Shown here one piece after another: positions 55,113-63,811 of a DNA stretch of 64,000 bases (position 1 is its first letter; each line of letters starts with the position of its first letter). The notes beneath the pieces were generated by a model. That model was not told the origin of the DNA and did no database searches. It was given only the letters and a program-made list of their open reading frames with translations. Both the position numbers and the translations under genes were made by a program. This DNA comes from an uncultured Campylobacter sp. (lineage in GTDB: Bacteria; Campylobacterota; Campylobacteria; Campylobacterales; Campylobacteraceae), in contig NZ_CALIMY010000138.1 in NCBI RefSeq assembly GCF_938045205.1, positions 15,672 through 79,671 of the forward strand, given 5' to 3'.

Positions 55113-56453
55113 ATGGATTATGATATCATCGTAATAGGCTTTGGCAAGGCGGGCAAAACCCTTGCCGCAAAATCCGCCGCGCTAGGCAAAAAGGTCGCTC
55201 TCATCGAGCGCTCTCCGCAGATGTACGGCGGCACCTGCATCAACGTAGGCTGCATCCCGACCAAGCGGCTAATTACCGCGAGCAAGGAAGCAGGCTTCGT
55301 AAATTTCAGCGTGCTCGGAGAGTATTTCGTACTGAGTATGCAGAAAAAGGACGAGCTCGTAGAGGCGCTGAGGGCGAAAAATTTAGCCATGCTAAAGGGA
55401 AGCCCAAATATCGACGTAATCGACGGCGAGGGCTCATTTACGAGCGCGAATTCCGTGCGCGTGCTAAGCCCTGACGGACAAACGCGTGAAATTTCGGCAG
55501 AAACGATCGTCGTAAATACGGGCTCGAGGGAGGTCGAGCCTAGCTTTGAGGTAAGCTCAGGGGTCGCTTATAGCAGCGAAGAAATTTTAAATTTAAAGAT
55601 CCTGCCGAAGCATCTAGTAATCATCGGCGGCGGATTTATCGGGCTTGAGTTTGCCTCGATGTTTGCGGGGTTTGGCTCTAAAGTCAGCGTGCTGATGCGA
55701 TCAAAATTTATGAAAAACGAGGATGAGGACGTGGCTGCCAGCGTCAAATCCGCTCTGCAGGCCCAAGGCGTGGAGATTATCGAGGGCTGCGAGTTTTTGA
55801 GCTTAAAGGGCGGGGAGCTAAAATTTAACCTCGCGGGCGAGAGCAAGGCAGTCGCGGCGGATGCGTTTTTATACGCCCTTGGTCGTCGCGCGAATACGAA
55901 CGATCTAAATTTAGCCGCTGCGGGGGTGCAGACGGACGCGCACGGCAATATCATCACGAATGAGCATCTGCAAAGCTCGACTGCTGGCATCTACGCAGCA
56001 GGCGACGTGCGCGGCGGCGAGATGTTTACCTACACGAGCCTAGACGATTTTAGGATAATTTTTAGCGCGCTTTTCGGAGACGGCGCGCGCACTACGAAAA
56101 ATCGCACGCCGCATGCAAGCGTGCTGTTTACCCACACACCGCTAGCTCGCATCGGCCTTAGCGAGAGGCAGGCAAGAGAGAGTGGGCGCGAGATCAAGGT
56201 GCTGAAGCTTTCGATGGCGGCGGTGCCGGGCGCCAAGGTCGTAGCGCACGACGAGGGAATGATGAAAGCGGTCGTGGACGCAGCTAGCGGCGAAATTTTA
56301 GGCGCGGCGCTTCACTGCGTAAACGCGCACGAGATCGTTAATGAGCTGGCGATCGCCATGGCGCTGGGTGCGAAGGCGGACTTTTTCAAAAACCAAATTT
56401 TTACGCATCCTAGCATTAGCGAAGCGCTGAACGATCTTTTCGGACAGTTTTAA
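55113..56453 (+). CDS. rclA: Pyridine nucleotide-disulfide oxidoreductase, RclA-like
   Basis: 446-residue flavoprotein. The FAD motif is IIVIGFGKAGKTLA at residues 5-18; the redox disulfide is C42 and C47 in YGGTCINVGCIPTKRL; the NAD(P) loop is VIIGGGFIGLEFASMF (about 171-186); and AAGDVRGGEMF (about residue 296) closes the second FAD contact. The dimerisation domain ends HPSISEALNDLF. GFGKAGKTLA and GGTCINxGCIPTK match RclA, a copper reductase active in hypochlorous acid stress; the mercuric-reductase family is the alternative. The TetR gene upstream could regulate it. Confidence 0.8.
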   Translation: MDYDIIVIGFGKAGKTLAAKSAALGKKVALIERSPQMYGGTCINVGCIPTKRLITASKEAGFVNFSVLGEYFVLSMQKKDELVEALRAKNLAMLKGSPNIDVIDGEGSFTSANSVRVLSPDGQTREISAETIVVNTGSREVEPSFEVSSGVAYSSEEILNLKILPKHLVIIGGGFIGLEFASMFAGFGSKVSVLMRSKFMKNEDEDVAASVKSALQAQGVEIIEGCEFLSLKGGELKFNLAGESKAVAADAFLYALGRRANTNDLNLAAAGVQTDAHGNIITNEHLQSSTAGIYAAGDVRGGEMFTYTSLDDFRIIFSALFGDGARTTKNRTPHASVLFTHTPLARIGLSERQARESGREIKVLKLSMAAVPGAKVVAHDEGMMKAVVDAASGEILGAALHCVNAHEIVNELAIAMALGAKADFFKNQIFTHPSISEALNDLFGQF

Positions 56454-56467
56454 ATTTGAAATTTAAC

Positions 56468-56497
56468 GGCGCTCGGGCTTGGCGATGCCCGGGCGCC
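56468..56497. terminator. Strong GC-rich hairpin after the RclA-like gene
   Basis: An 11-bp stem with one G-T wobble, 56468-56478 pairing with 56487-56497 over an 8-nt loop, begins 14 bp after the stop at 56453. There is no T-run, so it may act as an RNA-stabilising hairpin instead of a standard terminator. Confidence 0.5.
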
Positions 56498-56772
56498 CTA
56501 GCTAGGCAATGTCCTACTCCAAGCGCCCGGAACAAATTGATCGTGAAATTTAATGCGCCGGAGCGGGTTAAATAATTTGAGTCCTTGCCGCCAGTGTCTT
56601 TCTTGGTCGCTATAGCTTGGCATGTATCGTCTCATCCGCCGCTTGTAAAAAATAATTTCTAGGTTATCTTGGAATTGTTTTAAAGGAGCTGTGCGTAAAA
56701 TTCTGTTAGTACCTGCCGCGTTTTATTGTTTAGAATTTCAAAAATTTATACTTTATGGATAGGCTCAAAATT

Positions 56773-57141
56773 TTATCTATCCCCAAAGATCAAATAGGCT
56801 AATTTTTTACTCAAATTCCCATACGCAACTACCCAGTACTCTCTTATGATATTTTTGATTTGTAAGTTATCGTCCAGAAAGTCGGCAAATATTTTAATCC
56901 TATCTTTGTCTACCTCGCCTAGCTCTTCATTCTCTTCCTCAAACGAAGCGACAATTAAATGCGACAGAGCAATCTTATCGTGGAAATTTAATGTCTTGTT
57001 TTCTAGTAGATTTAGCATAGACGTAATTTTGCCGATGTCTGCTAATTCTAGCTCCCAATCTTGCTCATCTCCCGTCGAATCTAACTCCAAAAGCTTATTT
57101 AATTTTATTGCGCTTTCTTTTCTTACGAAATAATCGGTCAT
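56773..57141 (-). CDS. Small acidic protein of unknown function (possible immunity protein)
   Basis: 122 residues beginning MTDYFVRKESAIKLNKLL at ATG 57141, behind GAGGGAAAACAA; the frame runs upstream to 57192 but overlaps the neighbour there. It is helical, acidic, without signal peptide or membrane segment: LELADIGKITSMLNLLENK and LIVASFEEENEELGEVDKDR (in part). I do not recognise the family. Its place in a run of small cytosolic genes (56.7-58.1 kb) suggests immunity to a polymorphic toxin, but this is only context. Confidence 0.5.
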   Translation of the reverse strand: MTDYFVRKESAIKLNKLLELDSTGDEQDWELELADIGKITSMLNLLENKTLNFHDKIALSHLIVASFEEENEELGEVDKDRIKIFADFLDDNLQIKNIIREYWVVAYGNLSKKLAYLIFGDR

Positions 57142-57175
57142 TTGTTTTCCCTCATATATGTTTTTACCGCGATAC

Positions 57176-57658
57176 TTAGACAACTGCGCCATCTAGCAGT
57201 TTCCTAGAATTTTGCAAAGCCCATACGAAATTTTCGAGCTCTACGCAGTCTTTTAATTCAAATCCAAAATTTAACAAACCTACCGATAGGGCGTCGCCAT
57301 CTTTTATGACATGCGCTATTAGATTGCCTTTATGTTCTATACTCACTTTATTCTCATATCTTGTAAATTTAAAGATATTTTTCGAGCATCTTCCGTTTCT
57401 TTTTGAAAATTTCTCAAACTGCTCCGCAAAATTCGGTCTTTGATTCCCATCTTTTAGCCATAATCCCCCAGCATATAGCGCCCATATAAGCTCGTAAAAA
57501 TTGATATTATGCCGAGTCTCGGTAGCAGCGACTAAAAGCTTATTCGTTTCATGGTTGATCTCTATTAAAGCCTCTCTGTCCATATGCCAAATCTCGGCTA
57601 CTACTTTTTCTCTATCCGGCACGGAGGCAATTAAAAATTCAAATTCATTTTTTATCAT
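57176..57658 (-). CDS. Small protein of immunity-protein style, family not recognised
   Basis: 160 residues, soluble, beginning MIKNEFEFLIASVPDREKVVAEIW. VVAEIWHMDREALIEINHETNKL is of the type REKLVAEIYYD...AEINQE often seen in small immunity proteins that pair with contact-dependent or secreted toxins. The rest contains GGLWLKDGNQRPNFAEQFEKF and ends SRKLLDGAVV. No motif proves the function. It starts 18 bp past a stop that ends a possible toxin-tip remnant on the same strand, and overlaps the next small gene's leader. Confidence 0.5.
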   Translation of the reverse strand: MIKNEFEFLIASVPDREKVVAEIWHMDREALIEINHETNKLLVAATETRHNINFYELIWALYAGGLWLKDGNQRPNFAEQFEKFSKRNGRCSKNIFKFTRYENKVSIEHKGNLIAHVIKDGDALSVGLLNFGFELKDCVELENFVWALQNSRKLLDGAVV

Positions 57659-57688
57659 ATTAAAATCCTATTTTTTGTTTTTTACTAC

Positions 57689-57835
57689 CTAATTTAATTT
57701 GAATGTTCTATCGTTCGAGCCTAAATTATATTTATCCCATTCTTTTATGGCGTCCCGCGCCGTACTCTTTACGCGGAATTCCTGTCCTTCTAAATTAAGC
57801 ACCTATTTTCTCCATAATTCTATTAAATCATCATA
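57689..57835 (-). pseudogene. Possible C-terminal remnant of a toxin or effector protein
   Basis: One minus-strand frame reads YDDLIELWRK, a stop, then LNLEGQEFRVKSTARDAIK and EWDKYNLGSNDRTFKLN before TAG at 57689-57691. It has good coding composition, but no start or ribosome site, and an internal stop. It could be the broken end of a polymorphic toxin, next to the immunity-style genes. I cannot name the family and confidence is low. Confidence 0.35.
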
Positions 57836-57836
57836 T

Positions 57837-58118
57837 CTAAATCAAATTTCTATCCATATCAAATATTTTGGGATAGTTTTTATAGTTTATTTCGATATAG
57901 TCGTTTTTTTTAAATTTTGCAGCTCGCGCTGATAAAACTTCTAAAACTACAAATTCAAATCCAAAAAATAGCTCATCCCATCCATCTTCTCCTTCTTCGA
58001 GACCTGGATCGCAGCATCCCTCAAAGTCGTCATAAAATCTAACTTTGTATATATTATTTTCATCAAACTCAACGACACCATAATCTTCAGGATTTTTCAC
58101 TGGATATCCGAATATCAT
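57837..58118 (-). CDS. Small acidic protein at the junction (may be cut at its N-terminus)
   Basis: 93 residues, MIFGYPVKNPEDYGVVEFDE, DDFEGCCDPGLEEGEDGWDELFFGFEF and KFKKNDYIEINYKNYPK, with an acidic low-complexity centre. No family recognised; it looks like other small immunity-type proteins. The ATG overlaps the mutL stop (ATGA) and has no ribosome site in front, and the frame stays open upstream into the AT-rich segment, so the start may be an accident of the junction and the native protein could begin further upstream in its own genome. GC content is Campylobacter-like (CAGCTCGCGCTG near 57,921). Confidence 0.45.
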   Translation of the reverse strand: MIFGYPVKNPEDYGVVEFDENNIYKVRFYDDFEGCCDPGLEEGEDGWDELFFGFEFVVLEVLSARAAKFKKNDYIEINYKNYPKIFDMDRNLI

Positions 58119-58160
58119 TGCACCAGCATTGTTTGATTTTTCCCCTTTAAAATATCATCA
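58095..58160. other. Probable junction between two genomes
   Basis: Left of this point base composition, codon usage and filler words are Campylobacter-like; right of it the sequence is strongly AT-rich, filler words vanish and the genes are MutL, mevalonate kinase and the like. The mutL frame ends here after only 364 residues, and a Campylobacter-style small frame starts within 4 bp of its stop. The precise join cannot be fixed from sequence alone. Confidence 0.7.
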
Positions 58161-59209
58161 GAAAACAAATCATCTTTTTCCACAGCAACATTTTCGTTAA
58201 TGTTAATATTTTTCTTTATTAAATCAATATTAGGCTGCCAGTTTTCCCTGTCATTATAGTAAAAAAAGTCATCAATTGCTGATTTTATCTCATTATAAAC
58301 AATTTTATCATTTGAAAATTTTACTATTTTTTTAGATGGATGAACATTCACATCTATTTCCTTTGGATCAGCATTATAAAAAATAATGGCAAAAGGATAT
58401 TTTCCCTTCATTAACTTAGTGTAATAGCCATCTATAACAGCTCTCTCAATAGTTGCCGACTTCACATACCTATTATTTACAAAAGTAAACATAAAATCCT
58501 TTGAACTTCGTAAAATTTCCACATTTCCCAAATATCCATATTCAAATTTTTTCAAATTTTTTAAAACCGATTTTCCAAATAATTCAAGAATTGTATTTTC
58601 AATTCCTTTTCCACTTGTCTTTATCGTACTTTTCCCATCCAGCTCAAGTGAAAATGCCACATTGCTGTTGGAAAGTGCCTCCTTTAGCACAATATCCCTA
58701 ATTTTTCCATACTCTGTTGACATCTTTCTCAAAAATTTTCTCCTAGCAGGCGTATTATAAAATAAATCCCTAACTTCCATTTCTGTTCCAACATTTCTTG
58801 AAACTTCCTCAAACTTTCTCACAACTCCGCCATAACAACCAATTTTGTATCCCATAGGACTATTTTCAGAACGTGTAGTAATCGTAAGTTTTGATACCGC
58901 TGCAATAGATGACAGAGCCTCTCCACGAAATCCATAAGTATTTAAGTTAAAAACATCCTCCTTTTCCTTAATCTTAGAAGTGGCATGCCGCTCAACTGAC
59001 AAAAGCGTATCATCCTTATCCATCCCAGCTCCATTATCATTTACTTTAACATCCACTCCGCCTTTAAAAACCTCTATTTTTATCATCGTAGCCTTCGCAT
59101 CCAGTGAATTTTCAATCATTTCCTTAATCATTGAAGCTGGATTTTCTACAACTTCCCCAGCGGCAATAATATTTGATACTTTTTCATCTAGTATTTTTAT
59201 ATATCCCAC
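58115..59209 (-). CDS. mutL: DNA mismatch repair protein MutL, C-terminal half missing
   Basis: 364 residues of the GHKL ATPase half. Motifs: AGEVVENPASMIKEMIENSLDA (split: GEVVENPASMIK, EMIENSLDA) at about residues 17-38, VNDNGAGMDKDD near 56, TYGFRGEALSSIAAVSKL near 90, and RDLFYNTPARRKFL. The ATPase and transducer domains look intact to about residue 340. Normal MutL has 600 or more residues with a C-terminal dimerisation and endonuclease region; it is absent here and the frame ends KGKNQTMLVQ at the junction. This AT-rich gene is foreign to Campylobacter, which lacks MutL. Confidence 0.9.
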   Translation of the reverse strand: MGYIKILDEKVSNIIAAGEVVENPASMIKEMIENSLDAKATMIKIEVFKGGVDVKVNDNGAGMDKDDTLLSVERHATSKIKEKEDVFNLNTYGFRGEALSSIAAVSKLTITTRSENSPMGYKIGCYGGVVRKFEEVSRNVGTEMEVRDLFYNTPARRKFLRKMSTEYGKIRDIVLKEALSNSNVAFSLELDGKSTIKTSGKGIENTILELFGKSVLKNLKKFEYGYLGNVEILRSSKDFMFTFVNNRYVKSATIERAVIDGYYTKLMKGKYPFAIIFYNADPKEIDVNVHPSKKIVKFSNDKIVYNEIKSAIDDFFYYNDRENWQPNIDLIKKNININENVAVEKDDLFSDDILKGKNQTMLVQ

Positions 59210-59228
59210 AATTTATCCTCCTTTTTCA

Positions 59229-59786
59229 TCAGTTTTTCTTTTTTAAGAAAAATACAGCCATCACACAAACAATTAATCCAGTAACCGCAGGCATCAACAT
59301 TGAAAATGCACTCTTGCCAGTTAAAAGATAGCTGTTAAATATTTTAAAAAATGCAGCTGCTATTAAAATTACTAAAAGTAATTTCCAATTTTTTGTCCAA
59401 GTTGAAATTATAATAAAAATAAAAAAAATTATAACAGTAAAAAACAAGGCAATTTTATCTATTGTCCATCCACTTTTCAAATAATTTGCTTCAAAATTTA
59501 AAAATTTCTCAACTTCAGGATTAGTTGTATTTGGCTTTGAAAACCAAAACATACTCGTAAATAGACAAAAAATAGAGATAGCAATTCCTGAAAATAGCTT
59601 TTTATATGCACTCCAGATTATTGGAATAATAAATAATGGTCTGATGTACCAGCTCAATATATTATAATGCCGCTGAAATGCCCATGTAAAAAATATTTCA
59701 TTATTAAAAAATAAATAAATTAAAATTATTGTCGCAATTCCAAATAATATACCTGTAACTATATCAAATTTTCTTAATTTACCCAT
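59229..59786 (-). CDS. Membrane protein of unknown function
   Basis: 185 residues with about five to six transmembrane helices (IVTGILFGIATIILIYLFF near residue 10; KIALFFTVIIFFIFIIIS; KLLLVILIAAAFFKIF; MLMPAVTGLIVCVMAVFF). No recognised motif. It is very AT-rich like its neighbours, 19 bp upstream of mutL on the same strand and 21 bp downstream of mvaD, so it is probably co-transcribed with them in its native genome. Confidence 0.75.
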   Translation of the reverse strand: MGKLRKFDIVTGILFGIATIILIYLFFNNEIFFTWAFQRHYNILSWYIRPLFIIPIIWSAYKKLFSGIAISIFCLFTSMFWFSKPNTTNPEVEKFLNFEANYLKSGWTIDKIALFFTVIIFFIFIIISTWTKNWKLLLVILIAAAFFKIFNSYLLTGKSAFSMLMPAVTGLIVCVMAVFFLKKKN

Positions 59787-59807
59787 TATTCAAAAACCTT
59801 TCTAAAA

Positions 59808-60791
59808 TCATAATTTAACAGTTTTACTTACAATAATCTTATACTTTTCTTCAAAAATCTCTGCCAATTTTTCCAAATTCTCTTCTAGACAAAGCACCTT
59901 CACATTAGGTCCAGCATCCATCGTAAAATAGCATTTCTCCCCATTATTTCTCAAATTTTTTACAAAATCCATTGCTTCATAAGTTTTTTCATTAAAATAT
60001 GTAAATGGAGGATTTGCAGTTTCTGTTGTCTTGTGCATTCTAAGAGCATTCTCTTCTGTCAAAGTTCCCACTTTTTCAAAATCATTTTCAGCAAGATATT
60101 TTTTCATATTTATAAAATCAATTTCAGACTGCTTTACCCATTCATCAAAATACGTCGAAGTTTTGGCACAAAGTTCCATTCCATTTCGGCTTGAAATTTC
60201 CTTTTTATTTTCATTCAGCACAAGTACAATCATCGCCAGTTTCAAATCTGTCCTTACCTCATAAATTTCTCCAGTATCCTTGTCCCAAGCAGCAATAGGT
60301 CCAAAAAAGCTTCTCGAAGAAGATCCCGAACCAAATTTTGAAATTTGTGCAAGTTCAGATTGTGTATAGTTTTTTCCAAAAAGTTCATTACAAGCCTTTA
60401 TTACAGCCGATAAACCGCTCGAACTAGAAGAAAGACCAGCAGCTGTTGGCATATTATTGGTTGTAGAAATTTTTACCTTCTGACTTCTATTTTTCCTAAA
60501 CAAATCCACAACTTTGCTAATCTTTTCTGTATGTACACTATCCTGCAATTCTCCATTCAAATAAAACAAGTCTGTCATATTCGAGAATTTATCTTTGTAA
60601 TCTCCATTTTTCATTTCTTTTTCAACTGAAATTTTAATATCCTCACCACTTATAAATTCCATCTCTGTTTCTGTAAACATATCGTTAAGAGTAAGGGAAA
60701 TACTGCTTGTGGCAGGTATCATTTTTTTCGCATCTTTTTTTCCCCAGTATTTTACAATCGCAATATTAGCATAAGATTTAACTTTTACCAT
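59808..60791 (-). CDS. mvaD: Diphosphomevalonate decarboxylase
   Basis: Last step of the mevalonate route to isopentenyl diphosphate. The 327-residue protein begins MVKVKSYANIAIVKYWGKKD, with the signature ANIAxxKYWGKRD-type start, then MIPATSSISLTL, GLSSSSSGLSAVIKA (GHMP glycine-rich loop) and an internal SSRSFFGPIAAW. ATG 60791, with AAAGGAG at 7 nt, is the proper start; the frame also runs upstream into the kinase gene. It forms an operon with mevalonate kinase. Absent from Campylobacter, which uses the MEP pathway; common in Leptotrichia-like Fusobacteria. Confidence 0.93.
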   Translation of the reverse strand: MVKVKSYANIAIVKYWGKKDAKKMIPATSSISLTLNDMFTETEMEFISGEDIKISVEKEMKNGDYKDKFSNMTDLFYLNGELQDSVHTEKISKVVDLFRKNRSQKVKISTTNNMPTAAGLSSSSSGLSAVIKACNELFGKNYTQSELAQISKFGSGSSSRSFFGPIAAWDKDTGEIYEVRTDLKLAMIVLVLNENKKEISSRNGMELCAKTSTYFDEWVKQSEIDFINMKKYLAENDFEKVGTLTEENALRMHKTTETANPPFTYFNEKTYEAMDFVKNLRNNGEKCYFTMDAGPNVKVLCLEENLEKLAEIFEEKYKIIVSKTVKL

Positions 60792-60811
60792 TTTTTCTCC
60801 TTTATTTTTTA

Positions 60812-61717
60812 TTAAATTTTCTCTATCCAAATATTTTCAGTTCCATATTTTATCAGGCCAGTTTTTATCTTTTCTACAATTTCCAAATTTTTTGCAAGTG
60901 CAATTACACAGCCTCCTAATCCTCCACCAGAAATTTTTGCTCCATTTGCCCCATTTTCAATCGCTGTTTTTACAAATAAATCTGTTTTTTTAATGGTTAT
61001 GTTCAAATTTTTGAGTTCCGTGTTTGCCTTTGTCATAATTTTTCCTATTTTATCGACCTTTTCTCCTTTGGATTCACTATTTTCAGATAAAATTTTAGCC
61101 ATTTCATCTGTCAATTCACCTAATTTTTTTAAAGGAACATCAGCTTTGCTCCCTAAATTTTTCACATTTTGAATCGCTTCACTGGTATTCCCATAAATAC
61201 CCGTATCTGCAATTACAAGATATGCATCAAGATTTAAATCAATGTATGAAAACCCTTTATTTTTTATAAATTTTATAGCTTTGTCACTAAGACAAGTTTT
61301 TGCATCCAATCCGCTTGGAGTTTGGTGAGCCACAATTTCTGCTGTATTTACTAATTTTTCTAGTAATTCACCTTCTAAATTTTCTCCAAAATAATCAAAT
61401 ATCGCACGAATTGCCGCAATGCTGACTGCCGCAGAAGAGCCCATCCCACGTTTTTGAGGGATTTGGGAAATTACTCTATACTTTATTTTTACATTTTCTT
61501 TTCTTAAATATTTTAATGCAGTAAAAATAGCAACTGAAAGAGTGTCTGTTTCATTACAAAAAAAACTATTTTTTGCCTCTTCCACTACACATTCTATTTC
61601 AATTTTTTTCAATGGAATAGCAATAGCAGGATATCCGTAAACGACAGAATGTTCTCCAATTAATATGATTTTGCTATGTGATTTTCCAATACCTATTTTT
61701 GTTTCTGCTTCTCTCAT
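60812..61717 (-). CDS. mvk: Mevalonate kinase
   Basis: Phosphorylates mevalonate in isoprenoid synthesis. 301 residues of the GHMP kinase family: GKSHSKIILIGEHSVVYGYPAIAIPLK (shown in parts: ILIGEHSVVYG), glycine-rich ATP loop KRGMGSSAAVSIA (about residue 90), HQTPSGLDAKTC, and SGGGLGGCVIAL near the C-terminus. It overlaps nothing in its family frame and lies 20 bp before mvaD. Base composition is about 30% GC, unlike the Campylobacter part. Confidence 0.93.
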   Translation of the reverse strand: MREAETKIGIGKSHSKIILIGEHSVVYGYPAIAIPLKKIEIECVVEEAKNSFFCNETDTLSVAIFTALKYLRKENVKIKYRVISQIPQKRGMGSSAAVSIAAIRAIFDYFGENLEGELLEKLVNTAEIVAHQTPSGLDAKTCLSDKAIKFIKNKGFSYIDLNLDAYLVIADTGIYGNTSEAIQNVKNLGSKADVPLKKLGELTDEMAKILSENSESKGEKVDKIGKIMTKANTELKNLNITIKKTDLFVKTAIENGANGAKISGGGLGGCVIALAKNLEIVEKIKTGLIKYGTENIWIEKI

Positions 61718-61811
61718 TTCACTTCATTCTCCTAATTTTAAATACCATTTTTCTTCTATTTGTTTTTTATATTATCTCATATTTTGACTTTATTTAAAAG
61801 AGATAAAAAAT

Positions 61812-61850
61812 TTAAAAAAAGAAAAACGAGCCCAATGACCCGCTTCTTTT
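61812..61850 (-). terminator. Terminator of the tmRNA gene
   Basis: On the minus strand, after the tmRNA, a 7-bp stem with three G-U pairs (AGCGGGT pairing with a GGGCTCGT-type arm) is followed by TTTTTCTTTTTTT. It lies 36-70 bp past the tmRNA CCA end, so it is the likely Rho-independent terminator. Confidence 0.6.
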
Positions 61851-61885
61851 AATCTATCTAAAATTTTACCTTTTATTTTCTGTTT

Positions 61886-62223
61886 TGGTGGAAATGACGG
61901 GAATCGAACCCGTGTCCAAAATAGAAAGTCCTTACTATCTTCTACAAGTTTAGTCTATTTAGCGCTTTAACCGTTAGATATTAAACAGACAAAAGTCTAA
62001 AGGCGAGATTATAGAATTTCCCTAAATGACATAATCATACATTTAGGTAAGCCATTAAAAATGACATCATCTAATGAGAAAATGGCGTTCCCAAAAGAGA
62101 TGAGCCGCTATCTTAGGCAGCTAATGCGTAATTATCGTTTCCGATTATTTTTAAATGGGTTTTAAAGCTCCCGCTTACTTGCCGATAATAATCTTTTTAT
62201 CCTGTCGAAACCAAAACATTCCC
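61886..62223 (-). ncRNA. ssrA: Transfer-messenger RNA (tmRNA)
   Basis: About 338 nt on the minus strand. The 5' end GGGAAT pairs with ATTTCC just before the CCA end, forming the tRNA-like acceptor stem. TTTCGACAGG near the 5' end and GGTTCGATTCCCGTC (T-arm) near the 3' end are hallmarks. The tag frame ends with GNDNYALAA followed by a stop codon. tmRNA rescues stalled ribosomes with SmpB. The sequence belongs with the AT-rich genome; a Campylobacter tmRNA would be elsewhere. Confidence 0.93.
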
Positions 62224-62299
62224 TTAATTACTCTAATATTTAACTTTAAATAATTTTACCATAAAAATCTTTATTTTTCAACAGCCTATCTAAAATTTT

Positions 62300-62815
62300 T
62301 TAATGTTTTGGTGCAAAAAAGCTTATTACCCCATAAGATGCCAAAGTCATCACAGTTGCAGCTATTATTACTCCCAATCCAATATAAAAAAACGATTTCT
62401 TTCTCTCGAACTGAAGTAATGCCGCAATTAATGCACCTGTCCAAGCACCTGTTCCTGGAAATGGAATTGCCACAAACAGCATCAGTCCAATAAATTCTCC
62501 TGTTGCAAGTCCTTCACTACGTTTTTTAGCACGATTTTCTATTTTTTCAATAAATTTTACCAAGATATTACGTCTTTTCATAAATTCAAAAGCTTTTATT
62601 GAAAACAACAGGATAAACGGCACAGGAAGCATATTTCCTACAATCGAAACAATCATATTTAAGTACCAAGGCAATCCAATAGCAGCCCCAATCGGTATTG
62701 CACCACGAAGCTCAATTATAGGCAGCATTGATATAAGAAATATTCCTATCATCTTATTTAAAAGCGGTGCTCCTATCAAAGTAACTTTTATAAAATTTGT
62801 AAAAGATTTCATCAT
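62300..62815 (-). CDS. Small multidrug-export-type membrane protein
   Basis: 171 residues of the small multi-drug export (Sm_multidrug_ex) family. ELRGAIPIGAAIGLPW (residues about 35-50) is the family signature, with helices around residues 20-35, 50-75, 105-125 and 140-162. FVAIPFPGTGAWTGALIAALL marks the second conserved block. Starts MMKSF; the first or second Met could be used. Substrate is unknown. It lies upstream of tmRNA on the same strand, with its own leader in AT-rich sequence. Confidence 0.8.
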   Translation of the reverse strand: MMKSFTNFIKVTLIGAPLLNKMIGIFLISMLPIIELRGAIPIGAAIGLPWYLNMIVSIVGNMLPVPFILLFSIKAFEFMKRRNILVKFIEKIENRAKKRSEGLATGEFIGLMLFVAIPFPGTGAWTGALIAALLQFERKKSFFYIGLGVIIAATVMTLASYGVISFFAPKH

Positions 62816-62895
62816 TTTTATTCTTTACTTTCTCCCTTATAGCTTATTTACGTTAATTTTAAGATAACGTATAATCATTTTAATAAATTTTTGTA

Positions 62896-62934
62896 TAAAA
62901 AGCTGCATGAAAGTACTTTACTGTACTCATACAA
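62896..62934 (-). terminator. Terminator after the cupin gene
   Basis: On the minus strand an imperfect hairpin (AGTTGTATGA-GTAC pairing with GTAC-TTTCATGCAGCT) is followed by TTTTTATAC. It lies 67 bp after the cupin stop at 63001, so it ends that gene and separates it from the membrane protein gene. Confidence 0.6.
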
Positions 62935-63000
62935 CTTTTCATTTAATATATAATTTTCTTAATAAAATTATTGCCTTATAAAAAACAAGGTTACAAATTC

Positions 63001-63675
63001 TTACTCTTTAACAAGTATTAACAGCATTTTAAAATTTTCTGTTTCAGCTTCTACAGCATGAGGTATATTTGCAGGAAGAACTGCACTTTCACCTTTTTTA
63101 ACGATAAATGGCTTTCCATCAACATAATACTTACCTTCCCCATCAAGTACGGTAACCAAGGCATCTCCAGGAGCCTTATGCGGATCAAGGCTTTCACCTT
63201 TCCAAAAAGACATAATTGTCATTACCAAATTTGGTTTTGCCACTAAATTTTTACTTACAATTTTCCCTTCCTGATATTCAACAACTTCAGCAAGATTAAA
63301 TGCATTTGCACTTTCTAGCATTTTTAACGTCTTATTTTCCATATTCTTATCTCCTATCTTTTCTCCAATTTCAATTAACTTTAAATTATCTCTTGCTTCA
63401 ATAGAATAATTATGATTTGCTGTTATTTCAAGAAAATCTCCACTGGAAATTATTTTCTTATTACTTTCAATAAAAATCTCTCCATTACCATTAAAACAGT
63501 AATAATAACGATTCCCGAGCATAGCCTCTGCCGTTATTTCCTCATCTTTTGCCAAAGAAAATAAAGAAATATAGCTATTTGGCTGATTTAAGATTCTCAT
63601 GCTTACAACTTCAGCTTCCTTTGATGTGATAAGTTCATTAAAATTTATTGGTTTTGCCATTTCTATTTTAACCAT
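63001..63675 (-). CDS. Double-cupin protein
   Basis: 224 residues with two cupin domains. The first (about residues 20-105) has RYYYCFNGNGEIFIESNKKIISSGD; the second (about 130-222) has LDPHKAPGDALVTVLDGEGKYYVDG and AVLPANIPHAVEAE (shown in parts), where H residues are in the metal-binding positions. The first domain lacks clear metal ligands. Such proteins may bind small molecules or metals; no enzyme activity is implied. ATG 63675 with GGAGGGA is well placed. It lies in the AT-rich part. Confidence 0.75.
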   Translation of the reverse strand: MVKIEMAKPINFNELITSKEAEVVSMRILNQPNSYISLFSLAKDEEITAEAMLGNRYYYCFNGNGEIFIESNKKIISSGDFLEITANHNYSIEARDNLKLIEIGEKIGDKNMENKTLKMLESANAFNLAEVVEYQEGKIVSKNLVAKPNLVMTIMSFWKGESLDPHKAPGDALVTVLDGEGKYYVDGKPFIVKKGESAVLPANIPHAVEAETENFKMLLILVKE

Positions 63676-63811
63676 AAATCCCTCCTTATTGTTGCTTTAA
63701 AATAATTTTTAATTATTTTTATTATAGTATAACATATATTTTACAAAATATAAATTGATTTTTCAAAAAGAAAATTTAAAATGATGAAAAGAAAAATAAG
63801 AAATTATAGAT

